NCBI RefSeq assembly: GCF_014831675.1
Contig: NZ_VJXY01000059.1
Span: 1-36,596, forward strand
DNA length: 36,596 nt
Reading direction: 5' to 3'
DNA from: Komarekiella delphini-convector SJRDD-AB1
GTDB lineage: Bacteria > Cyanobacteriota > Cyanobacteriia > Cyanobacteriales > Nostocaceae
In this document: positions 22,317 to 30,150 of the stretch, piece by piece
How positions within the stretch are numbered: position 1 is the stretch's first letter
Layout: every line of letters starts with the position of its first letter
The notes under the pieces: model-generated
Database searches by the model: none
Told to the model about the DNA's origin: nothing
What the model saw: only the letters and a program-made list of their open reading frames with translations
Position numbers and translations under genes: made by a program

Positions 22317-23894
22317 ATGTCTAACGTCTCCCTGCTAAAAAATATACCAGATATCTTAAGCCAGCCAATTGGGATAGCAGCTATAGCCTCTATTGGCATC
22401 CACGGTGCTATTGCATTAATTGTGCCATTAATGCCTGTGGATTCTAGCAAACCTAGAGAAGCAGCAAAAACAACAGTCGGACTCCTGGAATTAAGCCCAA
22501 CCGACCAAGCACGTCTGCCACAAAATCCAAATACACCTCAAGTAGCCCTACAACAGCAACTTCCCCAACCAGGGCAAGTTTTGCCTCCGAATTTTAGCGC
22601 TCAGACTGTGTTACCTCCACTGCCACCCGCTACCTCTAGCCAGTTTACACTGCCACCACTACCTCAATCTCTTAACAACTATCGTGTCTCCTCATTGCCC
22701 ACAAAGCAGTCAGTGCGGATGATTCCCAGAGTAAACTTGGGATTTAATGCCGCTGGTTTCAATGCCAGTGGAAAATTTTCCTCATCAGCAGTTCCTCGTT
22801 TGAGTGACAGTGACATCAAATACGAAGCATCCAAGCCGCTGCCTGTAAACAAGTTACCAGAATTGCAGTCGCAGAAAATACCTGATGATATTCTGCGGAA
22901 TACCCAATATCCCAATCTTTCTGAGGCTACGTCTACTACAGCAGTGCCAGGAAATACGACCCCGCAAACCACGCCGGGTGATGTATCCCAAATTGGTCAA
23001 AACCAGCAACAAATAGCTCCCATTGGACAACCTCTACAAGGTGCTGACAACTTAGCCCTAGCAGGGCAAAGCTTGCCACAATTGCAGCCGAGAACTATGC
23101 TAAATACACCTGAGTTACCCTCAAAAGCGATCGAACAGGCGATCGCCCAGGTAAACTCTTATGAAGACTTGAGAAAAATAGTCCGGCAAGAATACCCCAA
23201 TGCGGAAGAAAAAGCAGTCATCCGTGACATAATCCCTACAGATAAACCAAATCTCCAAGGTACTGTCTTAGGTGTATTAGTGGTAGATCCTGATGGCAAG
23301 GTCTTAGATATCAAGTTCCAAAATAAGTTGCTCTCTCCTGAACTGCAATTAAAAGCTAGGGAATATTTCAGTACTCAACCCCCCAAGAAAGAAAAGCAAA
23401 CTAGTTCTTACCCATTTAGCCTGAGTTTCCAAAATAACAGCAATACCACTGGGACTACTCAAGCTACTCCCAAACCTCTGTCAGAACTGCAAAATAGAAA
23501 TAACCAGTTAGCGCCCTTACCAGCAGCTAATCCCAAACCATTACCTGAACTGCGAATTAGGAACAACCAGCCTACACCATCATCGGTAGTTACTCCTAAA
23601 CCGTTATCGGAATTGCAAAACAGAAATAATCAGCTAGCACCCTTACCTACAGGTAATCCCAAACCGTTGTTGGAATTACGAAATAGAAATAATCAACCAG
23701 CAGCTACGCCTAAACCATTATTGGAACTGCGAAATAGAAGCAATCAATCAGCGCCATCATCAGCAGCTAAGCTCAAACCATTATCTGTGCCAACAGTAAA
23801 TAATAATCAATCTGCACTCTCTGGTGAATCTGATCAAAAGCTATTGGAACAGTTGCGTCAGCTGAAGGAAAACAGAGAAAAATCTGCTCAATAA
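22317..23894 (+). CDS. TonB-like energy transducer protein
   Basis: 525 residues. One membrane helix near the N-terminus (IGIAAIASIGIHGAIALIVP, ~17-38) is followed by a long proline/glutamine-rich periplasm-spanning part and then a TonB-type C-terminal-like domain at ~280-355 (LQGTVLGVLVVDPDGKVLDI). After that domain comes an unusual extra tail of about six 21-residue repeats (KPLSELQNRNNQLAPLP type, 384-505) ending in a charged helix (KLLEQLRQLKENREK). TonB couples the inner-membrane proton gradient to outer-membrane receptors for iron chelates and similar solutes. ExbB/ExbD and receptor genes are not adjacent. A hairpin follows 47 bp after the stop. Confidence 0.72.
   Translation: MSNVSLLKNIPDILSQPIGIAAIASIGIHGAIALIVPLMPVDSSKPREAAKTTVGLLELSPTDQARLPQNPNTPQVALQQQLPQPGQVLPPNFSAQTVLPPLPPATSSQFTLPPLPQSLNNYRVSSLPTKQSVRMIPRVNLGFNAAGFNASGKFSSSAVPRLSDSDIKYEASKPLPVNKLPELQSQKIPDDILRNTQYPNLSEATSTTAVPGNTTPQTTPGDVSQIGQNQQQIAPIGQPLQGADNLALAGQSLPQLQPRTMLNTPELPSKAIEQAIAQVNSYEDLRKIVRQEYPNAEEKAVIRDIIPTDKPNLQGTVLGVLVVDPDGKVLDIKFQNKLLSPELQLKAREYFSTQPPKKEKQTSSYPFSLSFQNNSNTTGTTQATPKPLSELQNRNNQLAPLPAANPKPLPELRIRNNQPTPSSVVTPKPLSELQNRNNQLAPLPTGNPKPLLELRNRNNQPAATPKPLLELRNRSNQSAPSSAAKLKPLSVPTVNNNQSALSGESDQKLLEQLRQLKENREKSAQ
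23466..23831 (+). repeat. Six in-frame ~63-bp repeats in the TonB-like gene
   Basis: Units encode (T/N)PKPL(S/P/L)EL(Q/R)NRNNQ with a variable A/P/S linker; one unit is shortened by four residues and the last is diverged. They sit after the TonB-type domain. Confidence 0.85.
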
Positions 23895-23941
23895 AAATGA
23901 AAATCTGTTGGCAGTTTTGGGTTAAGTATAAGCGCAAAATG

Positions 23942-23974
23942 ATGAATGATAAATCTTAAATTTTTATCATTCAT
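23942..23974 (+). terminator. AT-rich hairpin after the TonB-like gene
   Basis: ATGAATGATAAA (23942-23953) pairs perfectly with TTTATCATTCAT (23963-23974) around a 9-base loop, 47 bp past the stop at 23894. Confidence 0.5.
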
Positions 23975-24172
23975 TCTAAAAAAATCGTGATTATTTGATA
24001 TTCCTGTTTTTAAGGGTAACTTTGAAATCGCCACTTTTTTAAGCTTGCTCTAATGGGATGCGGAAAGTACATATTTAAGATTGTCCGTCCGTAAGTTCTA
24101 ACAGAAAAACCCTCTGGAAAACCAAAGGGACTTTGTTCTATGCGGACAAATAAATCTTTTAGCTTAGCTGCT

Positions 24173-24517
24173 TTACCAGCCTTGCTCTGCTTGTTGGGAA
24201 ACGTAAGTGGCTACCTCTACAATCTCCTGAGAGCTTAATTTGCTTTTGAAAGCAGGCATAGCATTTTTACCATTCTGTACTTGGTAGATAATTGCCTGGA
24301 TTGAGTCACTATCATAATTTGCAAGGTACTTTGATAATGCTTCTTTTTTCAAGGTTTTGTGGTTAATGAGGATGTTACCACCACCTATGTGGCAAGAAGC
24401 GCAGTTCGCATCAAAAATTTTGGCGCCTGTTGATGTTTCAGCAGCTAATGCTGGACGAGTGAATGTTAATCTGGACAGAGCGATCGCTAATAGCAAAATT
24501 AATAAAAATATTCTCAA
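24173..24517 (-). CDS. petJ: Cytochrome c6
   Basis: 114 residues: a signal peptide ending about LAA|E (residue 26) and a ~88-residue mature c-type cytochrome. The haem motif is CASCH (39-43) and the Met ligand is M87 in NAMPAF; KLSSQEIVEVATYV is the usual C-terminal helix. It carries electrons from cytochrome b6f to photosystem I in the thylakoid lumen, replacing plastocyanin when copper is short, and also serves cytochrome oxidase. The start is a TTG at 24515-24517, chosen because GAGGAG lies 6 bases upstream and no ATG or GTG fits. The segment GGGNILINHKTLKKEAL is typical of cyanobacterial c6. Plastocyanin is the next gene upstream on this strand. Confidence 0.93.
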   Translation of the reverse strand: MRIFLLILLLAIALSRLTFTRPALAAETSTGAKIFDANCASCHIGGGNILINHKTLKKEALSKYLANYDSDSIQAIIYQVQNGKNAMPAFKSKLSSQEIVEVATYVSQQAEQGW

Positions 24518-24963
24518 GAAATTCTCCTCGTAACAAGCCTCAGCAACTACAGTTGCTAACTGCTATGTGTACTTTACCCCATGATGCTCTAGTCTCCATA
24601 GAGTATAAACGCGATTAATTCATGTATTTAGGCAAATTTGCTCAAAATTGACGGTAACGAGTAATCCCTTCTATCACCACGCGGTATTTAGCATTTTAGC
24701 CAGGGATAGGACTCATTACCGCCCTTTATTAGACATTGGAGACTGGGAAGATTTGGCTAAAAACCCGCCTCTGGTGAGGGTAATTTTTCAATTTTAAAGA
24801 AGGTTAAAATCTCGTCCCTCGTAGGTGGATTTCTTCTTCAGTACCCAATTCCTATTACCCAGCCTCCTTTATCCATTTTGTCTGTCACCTTAAGACTATG
24901 GCGTTTTGCTTTTCGCTAATGCTAACAAGCAAGGAAAATCATCTGATGCCAAAAATGCTATGC
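24518..24963. other. Intergenic between petE and petJ
   Basis: 446 bp that must contain the petE 3' end and the petJ promoter, which is normally repressed when copper is present. A long imperfect inverted repeat at 24652-24721 is listed separately. No gene recognised. Confidence 0.55.
24652..24721. promoter_or_regulatory. Long imperfect inverted repeat between petE and petJ
   Basis: CGGTAACGAGT (24652-24662) pairs with ACTCATTACCG (24711-24721) with one mismatch, and ATCCC/GGGAT inside extends it across a small bulge. It lies ~135-205 bp upstream of petJ and ~243-312 bp downstream of petE. It could be a regulator site for petJ, a petE terminator or a dispersed repeat. Confidence 0.35.
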
Positions 24964-25383
24964 CTAGCCTTCAACAGTGATTTTGCCAACCATACCAGCA
25001 CCACGGTGAGGTTCACAGTAGAAGGTGTATTCACCAGCTGGTGCGTCTGCGGGGATGGTGGTCTTTTCGGTTTGACCAGGACTCATCATCAACTGCTTGT
25101 GAGACAGACCTTTGGCTAAAGTGGCGTCCTTAGCAGGGTTTTTAGCAGCATCAAATACAACGTTGTGGGGAGGAACTTTGTTGTTCACCCATTCAATTGT
25201 GTCGCCTGGCTTAACGGTTAACTTGGCAGGTTCAAATGCCAGCATTCCTTTATCACTACCCAATTTTACCTTGTATGTTTCAGCCGCAGCGCTGGGAGTA
25301 AAAACAGCGAAGCTACTAACAACTAAAAGGATTGTTAACACAGCTAAACCAAAGCGTCGCCAGCTAGCCGCAATCAATTTCAT
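24964..25383 (-). CDS. petE: Plastocyanin
   Basis: 139 residues: a 34-residue signal peptide ending PSAAA|E and a 105-residue mature blue copper protein beginning [12 protein letters not shown]. Copper ligands are all present: H73 (VPPHNVV), C123 and H126 (FYCEPHRG), M131 (GAGMVG). It shuttles electrons in the thylakoid lumen from cytochrome f to photosystem I (and cytochrome oxidase) when copper is available. Lies between psbV2 upstream and petJ downstream, all leftward, so alternative carriers are side by side. The gaps (238 and 446 bp) suggest separate transcription units. Confidence 0.97.
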   Translation of the reverse strand: MKLIAASWRRFGLAVLTILLVVSSFAVFTPSAAAETYKVKLGSDKGMLAFEPAKLTVKPGDTIEWVNNKVPPHNVVFDAAKNPAKDATLAKGLSHKQLMMSPGQTEKTTIPADAPAGEYTFYCEPHRGAGMVGKITVEG

Positions 25384-25567
25384 GGCTCTCTCCTAACAAA
25401 TAGTTTTATTTTTCCTTTTTTATTTTAAATAAAATCAACACCAAATATGACAATCTGTCGTAGATGCAATTTTTTTTTCAATAATGGGGAGCAATCAATA
25501 GCAAAAAATTGTTAATTGATAACTAATACTAGACTGCTATACACCAAAAAGGCTCTAAAAAGAGTTA

Positions 25568-25598
25568 AATAATAAAAATAAAATACTTTTTTATTATT
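25568..25598 (-). terminator. AT-only hairpin after psbV2
   Basis: AATAATAAAAA (25568-25578) pairs with TTTTTATTATT (25588-25598), 24 bp past the psbV2 stop on the leftward strand. Being A/T-only it is weak but well placed. Confidence 0.45.
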
Positions 25599-25621
25599 GT
25601 TTAGAAATACTCCTTGGCTTT

Positions 25622-26113
25622 TCAAAAATTTTCTGTGCCCCAACCAGGAGCCTTTTGTGCTGCTGTGAGCACGAAAGCAGCTAAACTTTCCACCTGCTGT
25701 TGCGATAACAAACTAGGAGACATCTGACGGCACCAATAGGTTTCTTCACTACCATCGTAGGTCATGGGTTGGCGCATAAAGCTAACAAGAGCGTTAATGC
25801 GATCGCGAGGGGGATTAGCACCCTTAAGTGTTTTCAGAGAAAGAGACACCAGGGGATCTGGCAAAGTTGCGCCGCCAACATGACAATTAAGGCAGTTGGT
25901 TTCAAACAGTTTTTTGCCCGCAGATAATTCTTGTGGTGAAAATAGACGAGTATTGCCTTGTTCATCCAGGTCTAAAGCAATTGGCTCAGTAACATGCAAA
26001 TACCGGACTATATAAGGGTCAATATTGGCAGCTTGAGCGGGTAAGCTATGGCTGAAATAGACCGTAAAAACCAAGACTAAAACTAGGAAACGAGCCAAAA
26101 ATCGACACAGCAT
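25622..26113 (-). CDS. psbV2: Photosystem II cytochrome c-550-like protein PsbV2
   Basis: 163 residues: signal peptide ending SLPAQAA (~29), then a mature protein paralogous to PsbV. Haem motif CLNCH at 74-78. It keeps the NALVSFMRQPMTYDG block of PsbV, but where PsbV has its distal His ligand (IHPSM) this protein reads YWCRQMSPS, with C128 and M131. I recall that PsbV2 of a thermophilic cyanobacterium was described with an unusual His/Cys-ligated haem, which C128 would fit. Its function is unclear; it can partly stand in for PsbV. It follows psbV by 145 bp on the same strand, the usual order psbV-psbV2. Confidence 0.9.
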   Translation of the reverse strand: MLCRFLARFLVLVLVFTVYFSHSLPAQAANIDPYIVRYLHVTEPIALDLDEQGNTRLFSPQELSAGKKLFETNCLNCHVGGATLPDPLVSLSLKTLKGANPPRDRINALVSFMRQPMTYDGSEETYWCRQMSPSLLSQQQVESLAAFVLTAAQKAPGWGTENF

Positions 26114-26165
26114 CAGAAGGTAGTAAATGTTGTATTGTGAGCGATCGCCATAGGTGTTACGAGAC

Positions 26166-26235
26166 TGGGTACTGGGGACTAAGAACTAGAGAAGAATTTT
26201 CCCAGAATCCCCAGTACCCAATACCCAATACCCAA
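26166..26235. repeat. 13-bp stem plus TACCCAA heptamer repeats in the psbV-psbV2 spacer
   Basis: TGGGTACTGGGGA (26166-26178) pairs perfectly with TCCCCAGTACCCA (26208-26220); three TACCCAA heptamers run from 26215 to 26235. Typical Nostocales short tandem repeat that may end or attenuate the psbV transcript. Confidence 0.7.
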
Positions 26236-26258
26236 TAATTCAGCACTCAGTCAGGGAT

Positions 26259-26750
26259 TTAGTAATATATTTTGCCTCCTCCCCATTTAGTGCCAACAAT
26301 TTTTGGTTGCAAGAGAATATGACCGGCGATCGCCTCTAAGTCATCATCCGTCAGATTTCGCATTTCTGTGAAAATATCTGCACTCTTCATACTGGGGTGT
26401 ATTTCAGAAATTTCTTCTTCCCCATCATAAGTAGTGGGATTTTTCAGGTAGTCCACCAAGCCTTCAATGTTATTGCGGTTTGGTGTTGCCAGTGCCAAGT
26501 CCTCTGGAGTAAGTCCTACGTTTTGGTTTGTCTTAGTAACTCCCCCAGCATGACATTGGGCGCAAGCGTAATTAAATAAGCGTTTGCCTTCTTTTACTTG
26601 TTTCAGGCTGAGTACGACGGTCTCTCCCTGAGCATTTAATGGCACTGTTCGGGTAGCTTCGTCCAGTTCCACGGCTGTCGCGCTACCGACAATCAACTGA
26701 AACGTCAGTAAAACAGTAGCCACAACAACGCCAATTAGTCTTCTAAACAT
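26259..26750 (-). CDS. psbV: Cytochrome c-550 of photosystem II
   Basis: 163 residues: 26-residue signal peptide (ending GSATA|V) and a 137-residue mature protein, the usual size. Haem motif CAQCH (63-67) and distal ligand H118 (mature His92) in SEIHPSM; blocks NIEGLVDYLKNPTTYDG and the C-terminal WGGGKIYY are diagnostic. It is an extrinsic lumenal subunit that stabilises the manganese-calcium-chloride cluster of the oxygen-evolving complex. psbV2 follows downstream. Confidence 0.97.
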   Translation of the reverse strand: MFRRLIGVVVATVLLTFQLIVGSATAVELDEATRTVPLNAQGETVVLSLKQVKEGKRLFNYACAQCHAGGVTKTNQNVGLTPEDLALATPNRNNIEGLVDYLKNPTTYDGEEEISEIHPSMKSADIFTEMRNLTDDDLEAIAGHILLQPKIVGTKWGGGKIYY

Positions 26751-26882
26751 GTTTCCCCTTAAAGATTTTGACGCTCAACACAGCTAATAAAACGATTCTC
26801 AATCTCCATGCTGCTAATTACTAATTGCTAATGGCTCGTTGTTTTTTGTCACTAGCGATTAGTTAAAGTCCGAGATAGCCCT

Positions 26883-27098
26883 TCAGGTGACTCCGGTATC
26901 GCCCACTGAGTTGCTAGTACCTTTTGGGTGTATTTCAGACAATATTTGCGAAATAATTGCCTTTGCATCCTCTAACGCCAAACGGGTCTTTTGGTGTTTA
27001 TAGGCAATTCCTAGTTGGTCGCACAGAGAAAACACTTTTTCCACAGGAATACTGTAGTCTGCTGCTATCTCTGCGATCGATAGGTCTGCAAAACCCAT
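26883..27098 (-). CDS. Small IF2 N-terminal-like protein conserved in cyanobacteria
   Basis: 71 residues. The helical pattern FADLSIAEIAADYSIPVEKV, then FSLCDQLGIAYKHQKTRLAL and EDAKAIISQIL resembles the small helical IF2_N domain found at the front of translation initiation factor IF-2, but as a free-standing protein. A short polar tail follows. It sits just upstream of psbV on the same strand (132-bp gap), an arrangement I recall as common in cyanobacteria. Function unknown. Confidence 0.7.
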   Translation of the reverse strand: MGFADLSIAEIAADYSIPVEKVFSLCDQLGIAYKHQKTRLALEDAKAIISQILSEIHPKGTSNSVGDTGVT

Positions 27099-27192
27099 AA
27101 TGTTTGTTAACCGACAGGTAGAGATTGAGTCGCTGTAATACCAATATCATGTTAAGAGTGCAATTTGTTGCCCAAAATACGGTTTGGGGATC

Positions 27193-27226
27193 GGGGGAGG
27201 AGATGAGGGAGCAGGGGAGGTAGGGG
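27193..27226. repeat. G-rich short tandem repeat
   Basis: Four G-runs (5, 3, 4, 4) with GGGAGCAGGGGAGGTAGGGG character, similar in type to the tract at 20183. Located between the permease operon end and the IF2N-like gene. Confidence 0.6.
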
Positions 27227-27263
27227 AGTAGAGGAAGCAAGCGAACAATTATTATTTACCTTG

Positions 27264-27305
27264 CCCAATGCCCAATGCCCCATTCCCCATTCCCTATTCC
27301 CCATG
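27264..27305. repeat. Six heptamer repeats (CCCAATG/CCCCATT type)
   Basis: Contiguous heptamers CCCAATG, CCCAATG, CCCCATT, CCCCATT, CCCTATT, CCCCATG directly precede (on the plus strand) the end of the leftward ABC permease gene. This is the classic Nostocales short tandemly repeated repetitive sequence. Confidence 0.85.
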
Positions 27306-27309
27306 TCTA

Positions 27310-28146
27310 TTAACCTTTACCCCCAGTAAAGGTCACGCTTTGAATAAAGTAGCGGTTGAAAAAGGCGTAAATACCTAAAGCTGGCAGGGTGAATACCATA
27401 GAAGCTGCCATAATGTAATTCCAATAGCTGATGTATTGACCTTTGAAGGTGTTTAGCCCCAAAGGTAGGGTAAACATTTCTGGATCAAACAGGATAACTA
27501 TCGGCAGCAAGAAATTATTCCAACTTCCCATGAATACAAAAACCGCCTGTGCTGCTAGTGCTGGTTTTGCTAGAGGTAAGACAATATGTCGGAAAATCCC
27601 AAAGGTGTTTAAACCATCTAGTTGAGCAGCTTCTTCTAGTTCTTTAGGAAAATTGACAAAAAACTGCCGCATCATGAAGATAAAAGTAGCATTAACCATG
27701 CTAGGCACAATCATGCCCTGATAAGAATTCAGCCAGCCGATCGCTTTTAAAATTAAAAATGTCGGAATCAGAGTAATTTGCGCTGGTACTGCCAGCACTG
27801 CCAAGATTAGGAAGAACCAAAAGCGTTTACCCACAAAGCGCAGTCTTGCTAAGGCATAACCTGCCATTGAATTTAACAATAAGTTTAAAATAGTGACGCT
27901 GACAGCAATTACCACACTGTTAAATAACCAGCGCAAAAACAGCGGTTCTTGCAGAAAGATTTGCTTGTAGTTGTCGAGAGTAAAATTCTTGGGGAAAAAA
28001 TTGGGTTCACCGCTGACAATTTCTGTAAGCGACTTAAATGATGCTGAAAGTGCCCAGAGAAAGGGAATTAGAGTAATCAGCGCATAAAGTGTTAGCAATA
28101 TGTATAACAGTACTTTGAGCCAGGACGAGCCAGAGATTTTAATCAA
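27310..28146 (-). CDS. Carbohydrate ABC transporter permease, MalG type
   Basis: 278 residues, six membrane helices. The loop EEAAQLDGLNTFGIFRHIVL followed by PLAKPAL is the EAA motif that docks the ATPase. Typical of the CUT1 family of sugar importers, where it pairs with a MalF-type permease. The start is TTG at 28144-28146, overlapping the upstream stop as TTGA, with GGCGAAAAGAT in front; this coupling supports it. The ATPase gene is absent, as is usual for CUT1 systems that share one ATPase encoded elsewhere. Confidence 0.9.
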   Translation of the reverse strand: MIKISGSSWLKVLLYILLTLYALITLIPFLWALSASFKSLTEIVSGEPNFFPKNFTLDNYKQIFLQEPLFLRWLFNSVVIAVSVTILNLLLNSMAGYALARLRFVGKRFWFFLILAVLAVPAQITLIPTFLILKAIGWLNSYQGMIVPSMVNATFIFMMRQFFVNFPKELEEAAQLDGLNTFGIFRHIVLPLAKPALAAQAVFVFMGSWNNFLLPIVILFDPEMFTLPLGLNTFKGQYISYWNYIMAASMVFTLPALGIYAFFNRYFIQSVTFTGGKG

Positions 28147-29051
28147 ATCTTTTCGCCTCCAAAAAGTCGCCGCTGAATCAGAGTAATCGTAATAATAACT
28201 GCTGCTAGTAAAAAGGCGATCGCAGCAGCATATCCCATTTGTAAATTGCGAAATACAGCTTGGTAAATTAGCAGCACCACAGTCAAAGTAGCGTTGTTTG
28301 GCCCGCCAGTACCGCCAGAAAAGATATAAGATTGATCAAATAATTGAAAAGTGCCAATTACCCCGATTGCTACGACAAAGAAGGTTACAGGCTGGAGCAA
28401 AGGAATAGTAATACGGATAAACTTTTGCCACCCACTTGCTCCATCAAGTTCTGCCGCCTCGTAAAGTGTTTGGGGTATATCTTGCAACGCTGCTAGATAA
28501 ATCACCATGTAAAACGGCGCAGTTGACCATATATTCATCAGCATAATGCCTTTGAGTGCAACTGCTGGATCACCTAACCAGTTATAGGTGGGCAGTCCTA
28601 TAGAAGCGAGAAAATCGTTTAGTAGCCCATCCGTGTTATAAATCCACATGAAGATCAGCGTCAACACGGCTGAGGAAGTAACCGTCGGCAAAAAATAAAG
28701 GATGCGCCACCAGTTTTTGCCACGAATCCCAGAGTTGAGAGTTACTGCCAAAATTAAAGCCAGGATAGTTTGAGTTGGCACAACAATTACTACGTATTCT
28801 GCTGTGTTTCTCAAAGCAATCCAAACGCGTTCATCTTCAACTAAGCGTGTAAAGTTCCGCAAGCCAATGAACTCGTACTCAATACCGCCGAGAAGTTGGA
28901 CTTTTTGCAGAGAAAGAAAAACGGCGTAGAGAATGGGCAAAACTACAAAAGTCCCCATAATTAGTATGGTGGGCATCATGAACATATACCCAGCCAAGTC
29001 TTCTGTGATGTTCCACCTGGGGTTATTCCGCCGCCTATTGATTTCAAACAC
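28143..29051 (-). CDS. Carbohydrate ABC transporter permease, MalF type
   Basis: 302 residues, six membrane helices, EAA motif YEAAELDGASGWQKFIRITI followed by PLLQP. The start is GTG at 29049-29051 with GGAGG about 8 bases upstream. It forms the membrane channel together with the MalG-type protein encoded next, with which it overlaps. The binding protein at 34276-35541 on the same strand is the likely partner although 5 kb away. The sugar is not known; relatives include oligosaccharide, glucosylglycerol and maltose-type systems. Confidence 0.9.
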   Translation of the reverse strand: MFEINRRRNNPRWNITEDLAGYMFMMPTILIMGTFVVLPILYAVFLSLQKVQLLGGIEYEFIGLRNFTRLVEDERVWIALRNTAEYVVIVVPTQTILALILAVTLNSGIRGKNWWRILYFLPTVTSSAVLTLIFMWIYNTDGLLNDFLASIGLPTYNWLGDPAVALKGIMLMNIWSTAPFYMVIYLAALQDIPQTLYEAAELDGASGWQKFIRITIPLLQPVTFFVVAIGVIGTFQLFDQSYIFSGGTGGPNNATLTVVLLIYQAVFRNLQMGYAAAIAFLLAAVIITITLIQRRLFGGEKI

Positions 29052-29290
29052 TATTGAACCTCCGCTTAATCCTGCACTAACCCGGCTGTAGCGATGGCAT
29101 GATTTTTATCGTACTTCGTGTTAGTGGTGCGATCGCTCTTACGTCAAAATCGCTCCTCATACTACTAATTGTGTTCTAATTGCCGTCAATGATTGGCTTT
29201 TTCTTCCAGCGCCACTCTCAATACGGTTCGGTTAATGAGGCTACCAATTAATTACAGCTATTTTTAGGTAAATGTACCACGTTTTTTTGA

Positions 29291-29400
29291 TCTCACGCAG
29301 AGGCGCAGCGAAAAGTTCTGTAGGCGGAGAGAAGTCTGAGCGCCGGCGTCCGGCGATCATCAGACCTTCGGGGTTTCCCGCCGTAGGAAACTTTTAAAGA
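29291..29400. repeat. Nested GC-rich hairpin repeat (REP-like)
   Basis: Starts with the Nostoc-type CACGCAGAGGCGCAG motif. Core pairs: GTCTGA (29334-29339) with TCAGAC (29360-29365), and CGCCGG (29341-29346) with CCGGCG (29350-29355). Outer AAAAGTT/AACTTTT arms with imperfect GCGG/CCGC pairs enclose them. Looks like one repeat inserted inside another. Confidence 0.65.
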
Positions 29401-29452
29401 CAGAGCCACACAGAGAAATCAAGAGTGTGGTCTAAAAACATGAAAATTGCTG

Positions 29453-29473
29453 TAAAATCAACATAAAGTTTCA
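29453..29473. repeat. 21-bp direct repeat, left copy
   Basis: TAAAATCAACATAAAGTTTC followed by A, identical to 30879-30899. Similarity extends imperfectly to about 31 bp (4 mismatches). The two copies bracket the toxin-antitoxin genes. Confidence 0.8.
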
Positions 29474-29536
29474 AAAACATCCCGGTCTATCTGAGAAGTA
29501 GCGACTTAAAAAAGTTTGCGGTGTCAAAATTGGAAT

Positions 29537-29769
29537 TTAATTAAATTCTATCAACACCAATAAATCTAAATCACCAGTAATAATTGCTTTGGTATTAGCA
29601 GATAAATGACGATCCTCTTGAATAGCCCAGAAAACGCCAGAAATTCAATTTGGCTAATAACTGAAACTCCAATCCAATCAGCATCTTGAAGTAATTGAAT
29701 AAGTTGAGAACTTCCTTGAAGCAGAGATACAATCGCATTCGTATCCAACACGTAGCGATTACCATTCAT
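29537..29769 (-). pseudogene. PIN-domain toxin (VapC-type), frameshifted and chimeric
   Basis: From ATG 29769 the frame reads NGNRYVLDTNAIVSLLQGSS, later VSVISQIEFLAFSGL: the N-terminal third of a VapC PIN ribonuclease, with first acidic residue D in LDTNAIV and the E of IEFLAF. It then runs into a wrong frame with a stop at about 29566. In another frame the sequence continues QEDRHLSANTKAIITGDLDL then LVLIEFN and stops at 29537; that ending, with ITGDLDLLVL, is typical of a different PIN family (TIGR00305 type). The catalytic core between them is missing. So the toxin is dead. It overlaps the antitoxin gene upstream by 11 bp. Confidence 0.75.
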
Positions 29770-30007
29770 CGCGTAGATTCCTCTGCACTCCTACCGCATC
29801 TCCCCGCCAAGTTAATCGCCCCACCAAATCGGAGAAATCATAATTAGGTTGCTGCTTTCCCTCTAAAGAAACTGGATTCAAAACAACTACAATATTTACA
29901 TCTCCAGCTGCTAACTGCGTTGGAATATTAAGATTTAAATATCCTGATTCATCAATTTTAGTCCTAAGTTTTAAAATTTCTATTGCTAAATAATTAGTAA
30001 ACCTCAT
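29759..30007 (-). CDS. Putative antitoxin of the decayed PIN toxin
   Basis: 82 residues. The gene precedes and overlaps the VapC remnant, the usual antitoxin position. The N-terminal half KLRTKIDESGYLNLNIPTQL looks like a small strand-rich DNA-binding or dimerisation domain; the C-terminal half (YDFSDLVGRLTWRGDAVGVQ ending RNLRDEW) is the kind of tail seen in cyanobacterial antitoxins that wraps the PIN toxin. It appears intact although its toxin is not. The start ATG 30007 is uncertain. Confidence 0.6.
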   Translation of the reverse strand: MRFTNYLAIEILKLRTKIDESGYLNLNIPTQLAAGDVNIVVVLNPVSLEGKQQPNYDFSDLVGRLTWRGDAVGVQRNLRDEW

Positions 30008-30150
30008 CTTATTCTAGATTTTGTAGAGCGAACATTGCAAACATTTATTTTACTTACTGCTTAATAAGCTTGTGGTAATGCCAGATATTCACTCAGATTT
30101 TGTGTGATGTTCTAACTAAAAAAGGTACTTTTGGAGCGTTCTGGAGAATT

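Larger units (their letters stand above)
29052..29536. other. Intergenic region filled with dispersed repeats
   Basis: 485 bp. Holds the promoter side of the permease operon, a nested GC-rich repeat (29291-29400) and the first copy of a 21-bp direct repeat (29453-29473). No gene recognised. Confidence 0.6.

Noticed and set aside
27118-27240. Frame of 80 codons reaching leftward from 27240 into the IF2N-like gene
   Set aside because: It begins in G-rich repeat DNA and overlaps the IF2N-like gene in another frame; composition is not protein-like.
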